Shown one piece after another: positions 1 through 3,905 of a stretch of DNA of 5,069 nucleotides. The position numbers were made by a program, and so were the translations under genes. The notes under the pieces are model-generated. The model ran no database searches. It was not told the DNA's origin and worked only from the letters and a program-made list of their open reading frames with translations. The DNA is from JAXIHJ01 sp034189755 (GTDB lineage Bacteria; Planctomycetota; Phycisphaerae; SM23-33), in assembly GCA_034189755.1 (NCBI GenBank), contig JAXIHJ010000032.1:1-5069 (forward strand). The letters are read 5' to 3'. The stretch's first letter is position 1; the number at the start of each line of letters is the position of its first letter.

Positions 1-5
1 GACTC

Positions 6-356
6 TTATTTCTCCAGGCCGAAGTATTTCTCTCGCCACCAAACAAAGTAGCCCCACGGGTTATCCAATCTGTACTTCCCACCGGTCAGTTCCTTGTCCG
101 TCAGTTGTTTGTCATCCAATTCTTCACAACCTTTTCCTTCCGTCAGGAACCTGTATGCACAGTTGACCCGAATGAATCTTCGGGGCGATTCCAAACTACC
201 ACCATTGTTGTCAGGATGATTCCTGAGGCTCTGCTTACGCCAGGTTTGCTTGATCTTTTCTGCGCCGGACGAATCGGACACACCAAGAATTTGCCGCGCC
301 TTTGTCTCCCGCCGCTGCAAAAGGCTTATCTCAGCTTGCCAATCCCTATCCTGCAC
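6..356 (-). CDS. Small J-domain (DnaJ-like) protein
   Basis: This is a 116-aa protein with an internal J domain: helix-II-like EKIKQTWRKQSLRNHPD (33-49) ends in the HPD tripeptide (47-49), which stimulates Hsp70 ATPase, then NNGG and helix III with YRFL (68-71). There is no G/F region, zinc-finger domain or membrane segment, so it is not DnaJ itself but a specialised co-chaperone. The C-terminus is aromatic-rich (WGYFVWWREKYFGLEK). Start is GTG at 356: a stop codon lies immediately upstream in frame and AGAGG (370-366) is nine bases before it. It overlaps the ATPase gene by 11 bases, so it is the operon's seventh gene. By analogy with HscB it may bring Hsp70 to Fe-S or metal-cluster proteins; that is inference. 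Any terminator lies beyond the left edge. Confidence 0.88.
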   Translation of the reverse strand: MQDRDWQAEISLLQRRETKARQILGVSDSSGAEKIKQTWRKQSLRNHPDNNGGSLESPRRFIRVNCAYRFLTEGKGCEELDDKQLTDKELTGGKYRLDNPWGYFVWWREKYFGLEK

Positions 357-1203
357 TTATCCTTACCTCTTTATCGATGTCATCGAGCAGATGGGCAAAC
401 ACCGACCCGTATTTGGGAATCAGCTCACACGCCGTTTCGCCGCGCGAGTACGCCTCGGCGATCCGGCGGTCGTCCGGGATTTCAGCCAGAATCTCAATTC
501 GATTCGTCTCGCAGTAAGAGTAAGTTTCCCGGTCGCCCAGATCGGCACGATTGACTACCACGCCAAACGGCAGCTCAAGGGCCTGGACCATCTCGACGGC
601 CAGCTTCAGATCATTCAGGCCGAATGGCGTCGGCTCGGTAACCAGGGCCACGAAGTCCGAATCCCGAACGCTTTCGATGACTGGGCAGGAAGTGCCCGGC
701 GGGGCGTCAACTATGACCAGGTCCACGTCGGGACCGGCCGCCTTTACCTCTCTGATCAGCGGCGGACTCATCGCCTCGCCGATATTCAGCAGGCCCTGGA
801 CGAATCGAATAGGCCCGGCCCGGCCCGTCTCAAGCTTCCCCAATTCGTGAAGAGTTTCGGTAATCGCCTCAGCCGGACAGACCAGCGAGCAGCCGCCGCA
901 GGCGTGGCAAAGTTCCGGGTAGAGAAGCACCTTCTGGTTCACGCAGACGATTGCGCTGTATTGGCATATCTCGCCGCACTTGCCGCACTTGGTGCACTTG
1001 GCCTGGTCAACCTGGGGAATCAGGTTGCCGACCGGCCTGGACCTGGTGATTTGCGGTTTCAGGAATATATGCCCGTTAGGCTCTTCAACGTCACAGTCCA
1101 GGTACGCGACGGTTTGACCTTTGCGTGACGCGGCGTAAGCCAGATTTGTTGCCACGGTCGTCTTGCCTGTCCCGCCCTTGCCGCTTGCTATGGCGATTTT
1201 CAT
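346..1203 (-). CDS. MinD/Mrp-like P-loop ATPase with two [4Fe-4S] ferredoxin motifs
   Basis: This 285-aa cytosolic ATPase belongs to the MinD/ParA superfamily with an inserted 2x[4Fe-4S] ferredoxin domain, the type represented by DVU2103 and DVU2104 of the Desulfovibrio ORP complex. The deviant Walker A is GKGGTGKTT (8-16) with the signature lysine Lys9. LDCDVEEPNGH (35-45) follows. Two CX2CX2CX3C motifs lie at Cys70/73/76/80 and Cys99/102/105/109. Walker B/switch II is VIVDAPPGTSCPV (163-175), with a Cys173 typical of this subgroup. TEPTPFGLNDL and VVNRAD complete the nucleotide fold. Length is normal. The start overlaps the 65-aa gene by four bases and the 3' end overlaps the J-domain gene by 11. 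Likely roles are ATP-driven cluster handling or positioning of the complex; in Desulfovibrio a septum-positioning role was discussed. Such clusters often carry two of these ATPases; only one is in view. Confidence 0.96.
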   Translation of the reverse strand: MKIAIASGKGGTGKTTVATNLAYAASRKGQTVAYLDCDVEEPNGHIFLKPQITRSRPVGNLIPQVDQAKCTKCGKCGEICQYSAIVCVNQKVLLYPELCHACGGCSLVCPAEAITETLHELGKLETGRAGPIRFVQGLLNIGEAMSPPLIREVKAAGPDVDLVIVDAPPGTSCPVIESVRDSDFVALVTEPTPFGLNDLKLAVEMVQALELPFGVVVNRADLGDRETYSYCETNRIEILAEIPDDRRIAEAYSRGETACELIPKYGSVFAHLLDDIDKEVRISAG

Positions 1204-1397
1204 CCGGATATTTTCTCTTTTTTCTCCCCGCCGAGTGCGGCCAGGGCCTGGTGCTTTTCGGCTAGTTCATCCTCGATTTCCAGAAGCGTCACCTGGTGCG
1301 CCCCGGTTGTGTCGTGAGCCGGCTTGCTGGCTTTTGCTTCCACCAGGCGCTTTTCAAGCAACGCAATCTCTTGTTCTATCTGCGCCTTATTGCTCAT
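1200..1397 (-). CDS. Small two-helix (coiled-coil hairpin) protein with PAH motif
   Basis: This 65-aa soluble protein has no cysteine. Residues 3-23 and 36-60 are predicted charged helices with leucine/isoleucine spacing typical of coiled coils. They are joined by KPAHDTTGAHQ (25-35), which looks like a conserved turn with two histidines, His28 and His34. I recall similar very small proteins with a PAH turn next to Mrp/ParA genes, but I cannot name a family with certainty. Its stop overlaps the ATPase start (ATGA), so the two are translationally coupled and probably partners. The ATG at 1397 lacks a clear Shine-Dalgarno, making the start less certain than for its neighbours. A role as an adaptor or dimerisation subunit for the ATPase is inference. 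Confidence 0.8.
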   Translation of the reverse strand: MSNKAQIEQEIALLEKRLVEAKASKPAHDTTGAHQVTLLEIEDELAEKHQALAALGGEKKEKISG

Positions 1398-1452
1398 AGT
1401 GGTTACACACTATCCGCTGCGGCCCCGGTTGTGGTAACAACGACACCTTCGG
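1398..1452 (-). other. Largest intergenic gap among the seven structural genes (55 bp)
   Basis: This spacer separates the DUF5320-type gene from the 65-aa gene. The only structure seen is a small hairpin, GTTGT/ACAAC around a four-base loop (1428-1441), too weak and without a T-run to act as a terminator. No good Shine-Dalgarno precedes the downstream ATG and no clear promoter is visible. It may be a processing or translational-control spacer. Confidence 0.4.
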
Positions 1453-1845
1453 TTATTTGGTCTTTTCGGCGGCTCCGGCCTGGAGTTCGTCGATCCGCTT
1501 CCTGATGTCGTTCATCGCATTCTCAAAGTATTCAGCCTGGCCCTTAAGCGCATCCAGTTCCTGCTGGGTTGTTGCAGCCTGACCGAACGGCGCAGCCGTT
1601 GGATACGCCGGCGGCTGGCCATATGCACCCATGCCCAGCCCTGCACGCTGCCAGCCCGTCAAGCCGGTGGCGTAAAACCAGTTGCGCCGACCCCAACCGC
1701 CACCGCGGCCACGCCCGAAGGCGCCAAAAGCGCGACCGCCAGCGGGATTCATATATCCGGGAATCGGATACCCTGCACAGTAGCCTGCTGCACGTCCTGT
1801 CATCGGGCCCAGTCCGGCCGGGCCTGTTCCATCTCCACCTGGCAT
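1453..1845 (-). CDS. DUF5320-type Gly-rich protein with C-terminal coiled coil
   Basis: This 130-aa protein opens with MPGGDGTGPAGLGPMTGRAAG followed by YCAG, the typical start of DUF5320-type proteins found beside Mrp/NifX-like genes in anaerobes. Residues 24-60 are Gly/Arg/aromatic-rich (GRGRGGGWGRRNWF), about 60-93 are Gly/Pro/Ala-rich, and about 94-122 form a charged helix with heptad-like spacing (LDALKGQAEYFENAMNDI then RKRIDELQ), likely a coiled coil. It has one cysteine, Cys23. AGGAG (1857-1853) lies seven bases before the ATG, 24 bases after the previous gene. It has no recognisable catalytic site; a structural or scaffolding subunit is inferred. It shares its N-terminal signature with the 64-aa protein, so the two may dock on the same partner. 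Confidence 0.88.
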   Translation of the reverse strand: MPGGDGTGPAGLGPMTGRAAGYCAGYPIPGYMNPAGGRAFGAFGRGRGGGWGRRNWFYATGLTGWQRAGLGMGAYGQPPAYPTAAPFGQAATTQQELDALKGQAEYFENAMNDIRKRIDELQAGAAEKTK

Positions 1846-1869
1846 GATAATTCTCCTTACATAAAAAGG

Positions 1870-2064
1870 TTATTCTCTGATCATCATGGCTCCGCACTTC
1901 GGGCAAGCCTTTTGATTGCAAGGCTGTCCGGGTACGTGGGGAACCTTTTGGCCGCAACTTGGGCAGACGCAATTTCCGCCGGGTCCGGCGGCAAGCGGCC
2001 CGCCCATTCGGCCGCGTCCTCGTCCGCCGCCGGGCGGAGGACCCATGCCGTTACCTTGTGGCAT
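1870..2064 (-). CDS. Small Gly/Pro-rich Cys protein with zinc-ribbon-like C-terminus
   Basis: This is a 64-aa protein. The first 30 residues are Gly/Pro/Arg-rich and probably flexible (MPQGNGMGPPPGGGRGRGR), echoing the opening of the DUF5320-type protein encoded next. The C-terminal half is a Cys cluster: CVCPSCG (32-38), His43, Cys49 and CPKCG (54-58). The pairs Cys34/Cys37 and Cys54/Cys57 look like the two knuckles of a zinc ribbon or rubredoxin-like site; Cys32, Cys49 and His43 are extra possible ligands. Start is the ATG at 2064 behind AGGAGG. It overlaps the end of the DUF89 gene by 14 bases. Zn or Fe binding is inferred from spacing. In a cluster that handles metal-sulfur cofactors it could be a metal carrier, a structural zinc subunit or an electron-transfer partner. 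Confidence 0.88.
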   Translation of the reverse strand: MPQGNGMGPPPGGGRGRGRMGGPLAAGPGGNCVCPSCGQKVPHVPGQPCNQKACPKCGAMMIRE

Positions 2065-2947
2065 TGTGCTCACCTCCTTTCGTGGCGGCTGGCGCCGATT
2101 GAGACCGTTGCAGAACCGATTCGTTCACCTGGACACCGAGATCACGGGCGACTACCGGGCACTTGGCCTTGAGTATAAAGAAGATGTCCTTTTCGAGGTC
2201 GTTAAGCGTTTCGTAGTTGCCTTGTCCTTTGGCGATGACAAGGTCCGCCTCATCGAAACGCTGCTGAAAAGCTTCGCTGCAATCATCAAGGATCGTTCCC
2301 GGTGCATCCGTGCCGTTGTCTATTACCTTGACCAGCTTGGTCAGGCCGACCTCGACGGCATCGGTGAGTGTCGCGTCGTTGATGATGGGTCCAGCCTTGA
2401 CGACGACGGTAACCTTTTCCATCGGAAGCCGTTCAATCAGCAGCCGATCAAAGACTATTTCGCCGGCGTTGTCGGCCAAATACAGGATTTCATCCGCTTC
2501 CGGGATTCTTTTAGCCAACTGCGACATCGGCCCGTCCAGCGGCGCGAGCATGGCGTGTGAGACCGCGTCCTTTATGGCTGATTCTTCTAGGTCGGGACGG
2601 ATGCCGAAGTCGATTATATTGCCCGCTATGGCAAGCCTTACCGCCGTAGCCAGAGGATCGGAGGAACAGTCGACCTTGCTTTTTAATTCCGGGTACAAAT
2701 CCATGACCAGCCGGTTGAACTTATCCTTGATTCGACGATAGGGGTCCTTGACGTCGGCAAGCTCGCGGACGAAAGTGTGGATGTACCGGCCCATTTGTGG
2801 CGGGGATTGACTGAAGTCCAGCTCCAGGATCTTCCTGAGCACTTCGCGCAGAATTTGCTCGTGGATGGCCTGGTCGTCGGTAGCTAACCTTGCGGCGTCG
2901 AGTGCCTGCCGCACAAAGCACGGAATGCAGTCCAGGAAGGTTTTCAT
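2051..2947 (-). CDS. DUF89 / ARMT1-like family protein (putative damage-control phosphatase)
   Basis: This 298-aa protein belongs to the DUF89 family (PF01937), metal-dependent phosphatases whose studied members dephosphorylate damaged or surplus phosphometabolites. Visible family features are an N-terminal CxxC (DCIPC, Cys7/Cys10), AGNIIDFG (108-115), the active-site DNAGE (159-163), Asp191 in GPIINDATL, and KGQGNYE (240-246). Asn160, Asp159 and Asp191 are the likely metal site. Length is normal for bacterial and archaeal CxxC-bearing members. The C-terminal 25 or so residues are polar and low-complexity. The ATG at 2947 follows the previous stop by eight bases with a partial Shine-Dalgarno (AGGT), and the 3' end overlaps the next gene by 14 bases, so it belongs to the operon. 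The substrate is unknown; repair of a cofactor or intermediate used by the complex is inference. Confidence 0.92.
   Translation of the reverse strand: MKTFLDCIPCFVRQALDAARLATDDQAIHEQILREVLRKILELDFSQSPPQMGRYIHTFVRELADVKDPYRRIKDKFNRLVMDLYPELKSKVDCSSDPLATAVRLAIAGNIIDFGIRPDLEESAIKDAVSHAMLAPLDGPMSQLAKRIPEADEILYLADNAGEIVFDRLLIERLPMEKVTVVVKAGPIINDATLTDAVEVGLTKLVKVIDNGTDAPGTILDDCSEAFQQRFDEADLVIAKGQGNYETLNDLEKDIFFILKAKCPVVARDLGVQVNESVLQRSQSAPAATKGGEHNATR
2073..2078 (-). promoter_or_regulatory. Strong Shine-Dalgarno that fixes the start of the 64-aa gene
   Basis: AGGAGG on the minus strand (2078-2073) lies eight bases before the ATG at 2064. An in-frame GTG at 2073-2071 shares the last G of this site, so it cannot be the start that the site serves. 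The ATG also gives the MPxGxGxGP opening shared with the next gene's protein. Confidence 0.85.
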
Positions 2948-2955
2948 GATTTTAC

Positions 2956-3318
2956 CTAGAGCCAGTGGCCCTCCACGTTGGCGCCGGTTGCCTGCTGAAG
3001 CTTTCCGGCTTTGAACTGTTCGAGTGCGTCGGCCACCGTACCGGTAGCGCCGATGTAGACCTTGACGTTGCCGGCCTGGACCGTGGCGAAGGCCTTCGGG
3101 CCGATATTGCCGGTAACAACGGCCTCTGCGCCCAGGTCGATTATGGTCTTGCCGGCCTGGATGCCTGCACCCTGTACGGCGTTGAGGTTTTGGCTGTTGT
3201 CATGGGCGATGAACGCTTCGGAGTCGGTGTCCACGACCATGAAGCACTTCGCCCGCCCGAACCGGGGGTCCACCTGGCTACTCAGGTCTTGGCCTTGTGA
3301 GGTAATAACGAGTTTCAT
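2956..3318 (-). CDS. NifX/NafY-fold (COG1433) protein, Orp-like
   Basis: This is a 120-aa second member of the dinitrogenase iron-molybdenum cofactor family, a single compact domain. Diagnostic segments are VDPRFGRAKCFMVVD (16-30), a GAGIQAGK stretch (50-57) and GAEAVVTGNIGPKAF (63-77). It resembles the family that includes the Desulfovibrio orange protein DVU2108, which binds a Mo-Cu-sulfide cluster, but I cannot show from sequence that this copy binds that cofactor. It has one cysteine (Cys25). The ATG overlaps the previous stop (ATGA), and AGGAGA (3330-3325) lies six bases upstream, giving both a strong ribosome site and translational coupling. Two different COG1433 paralogues side by side suggest a hetero-oligomer or a donor-acceptor pair for one cofactor. 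Confidence 0.92.
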   Translation of the reverse strand: MKLVITSQGQDLSSQVDPRFGRAKCFMVVDTDSEAFIAHDNSQNLNAVQGAGIQAGKTIIDLGAEAVVTGNIGPKAFATVQAGNVKVYIGATGTVADALEQFKAGKLQQATGANVEGHWL

Positions 3319-3722
3319 GGGGTATCTCCTATTCTGTTAAAGCCAAACCGGCCTCCGCGACCGCCACGACGGAATCGCCGTCGCCGGCCGCGGCAGCCGG
3401 GCATAAGGAACGTCTGCTCAGTCAACCCACCGGCGATAAACGCGCCAAGCACATCTTCGACCGGCCCGCACGTATGCGGGATAACCCGCAGGCCGGCTGA
3501 GGCCAGCATCATTTCGAGCGGCCCGGAAATAGCACCGCAGATCAGCACGTCCACGCCGAGGTCCGTCATGTGCCTGGTCCGTTGGGCAAACGTCGCCTCA
3601 TCGAGCGTCTCCTCGTTGCGGGCGGTCTCCCGGCCGTCCGCAACGTCCACCACCAGCAGATGTCTCGCCACGTCAAAGACCGGAGAGACCCTGCCGGCCC
3701 AAACTGGAATAGCCACTCTCAT
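3315..3722 (-). CDS. NifX/NafY-fold (COG1433) protein with Arg/Gly-rich tail
   Basis: This 135-aa protein belongs to the dinitrogenase iron-molybdenum cofactor biosynthesis family, small ribonuclease-H-like folds that bind or carry metal-sulfur cofactors. The N-terminus MRVAIPVWAGRVSPVFDVA is the family's typical opening, which favours the ATG at 3722 over an in-frame ATG at 3746 that lies inside the promoter candidate. Further family features are LICGAIS (60-66), TCGPVEDVL (84-92) and MPGC (107-110); Cys62, Cys85 and Cys110 are possible ligands. Residues 111-125 form an Arg/Gly-rich tail (RGRRRRFRRGGRGGR). No good Shine-Dalgarno precedes the start. It is the first gene of the operon and overlaps the next by four bases. 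No nif structural gene is seen, so a nitrogenase role is not implied; an ORP-like metal-cluster role is inferred. Confidence 0.9.
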   Translation of the reverse strand: MRVAIPVWAGRVSPVFDVARHLLVVDVADGRETARNEETLDEATFAQRTRHMTDLGVDVLICGAISGPLEMMLASAGLRVIPHTCGPVEDVLGAFIAGGLTEQTFLMPGCRGRRRRFRRGGRGGRFGFNRIGDTP

Positions 3723-3734
3723 GCCCAATATAAG

Positions 3735-3750
3735 TGCACAAACCATGCCG
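3735..3750 (-). promoter_or_regulatory. Candidate sigma-54 (-24/-12) promoter
   Basis: The minus strand reads CGGCATGGTTTGTGCA. The invariant GG (3749-3748) and GC (3737-3736) are separated by exactly 10 bases, and the flanks resemble the consensus TGGCACG-N4-TTGCW (GGCATG and TGCA). The upstream dyads and activator gene support it. The expected transcript start is near 3724, only about two bases before the ATG at 3722, so the message would be almost leaderless. That is odd and lowers confidence in either the promoter or the assumed start. Confidence 0.6.
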
Positions 3751-3766
3751 AAGCGGGAATATGGCG

Positions 3767-3795
3767 GATAAATTTGCCTAACCCACTTGTATCAA
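3767..3795 (-). promoter_or_regulatory. Weak candidate sigma-70 promoter
   Basis: On the minus strand TTGATA (3795-3790, five of six matches to TTGACA) is followed after 17 bases by TTTATC (3772-3767, three of six matches to TATAAT). It could give basal expression with a leader of about 35-40 bases. The -10 match is poor, so this is only a possibility. Confidence 0.2.
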
Positions 3796-3830
3796 AGGCG
3801 ATATAAAATATGAAGGCGATATAAAATATG
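3795..3830 (-). repeat. Perfect 18-bp tandem direct repeat, two copies
   Basis: On the minus strand the unit CATATTTTATATCGCCTT occurs twice with no gap (3830-3813 and 3812-3795). Each unit contains an AT-rich stretch with ATAT arms around TTT. The repeat lies between the palindromic operators and the promoter, where a bent or flexible segment would help loop the activator to the polymerase. It could instead be a second operator pair or a recent slippage duplication. No clear IHF consensus match is visible. Confidence 0.8.
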
Positions 3831-3856
3831 GATGGTATTCGGCATAAACGACGAGG

Positions 3857-3871
3857 ATTGCAATATGCAAC
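3857..3871 (-). promoter_or_regulatory. Proximal palindromic operator (probable activator binding site, UAS 2)
   Basis: This is the second exact copy of the 15-mer ATTGCAATATGCAAC (plus strand), with the same TTGCA/TGCAA dyad. It is centred near 3864, about 115 bp upstream of the proposed -24 GG. Paired dyads on one helical face, upstream of a -24/-12 element and beside a sigma-54 activator gene, are the standard arrangement for cooperative binding by such activators. The identity of the binding protein is inferred. Confidence 0.75.
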
Positions 3872-3889
3872 GAAATTGAGGGATGAACA

Positions 3890-3904
3890 ATTGCAATATG
3901 CAAC
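3890..3904 (-). promoter_or_regulatory. Distal palindromic operator (probable activator binding site, UAS 1)
   Basis: The plus strand reads ATTGCAATATGCAAC. Its core TTGCA-ATA-TGCAA is a perfect dyad with 5-bp arms. An identical 15-mer lies 33 bp away, about three helical turns, so both sites would face the same side of the DNA. The site begins one base beyond the activator's stop codon and sits about 140-155 bp upstream of the -24 element, a usual distance for an enhancer-binding protein. Binding by the adjacent activator is inferred. Confidence 0.75.
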
Positions 3905-3905
3905 A

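Larger units (their letters stand above)
6..3722 (-). other. Predicted single transcription unit of seven genes (ORP-like operon)
   Basis: All seven genes share the minus strand. Four junctions overlap (4, 14, 4 and 11 bases) and the others are 8, 24 and 55 bases. No terminator-like hairpin with a T-run is seen between them. Promoter and activator sites lie just upstream (3735-3904). Membership resembles Desulfovibrio orp operons in the COG1433 proteins and Fe-S ATPase, with DUF89 and J-domain genes added. Confidence 0.8.

Noticed and set aside
250..1128. A 292-codon open frame on the plus strand
   Set aside because: It is antisense to the Fe-S ATPase, whose motifs are unambiguous. The translation shows no recognisable domain, and long opposite-strand frames are expected in GC-rich coding DNA.
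2065..2073. GTG at 2073 as start of the 64-aa gene
   Set aside because: It shares a base with the AGGAGG ribosome site; the ATG at 2064 is correctly spaced from it.
1916..2560. A 214-codon open frame on the plus strand
   Set aside because: It runs opposite the DUF89 and 64-aa genes, its first part is Pro/Arg-rich low complexity, and no motif is visible.
3367..3383. Hairpin CGACGG/CCGTCG as an internal terminator
   Set aside because: It is a six-base stem in GC-rich Arg codons inside a gene, with no T-run following on the minus strand, and the next genes are translationally coupled.
2956..3722. Nitrogenase cofactor genes (nifX/nifB)
   Set aside because: The fold is NifX-like, but there is no nifH/D/K/E/N or NifB radical-SAM domain in view. 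The neighbours point to an ORP-like system.
3723..3746. Upstream ATG at 3746 as start of the first COG1433 gene
   Set aside because: The extra residues MVCALILG are not family-like, and this start lies inside the -24/-12 element. MRVAIPVWAG at 3722 is the family's normal opening.
3764..3778. A second -24/-12-like match further upstream
   Set aside because: GG and GC are 11 rather than 10 bases apart, a spacing that sigma-54 promoters rarely tolerate.
3795..3904. Possible CRISPR-like array
   Set aside because: The two repeat families have only two copies each, one pair is directly adjacent without spacer, and no cas gene is present. Regulatory sites explain them better.
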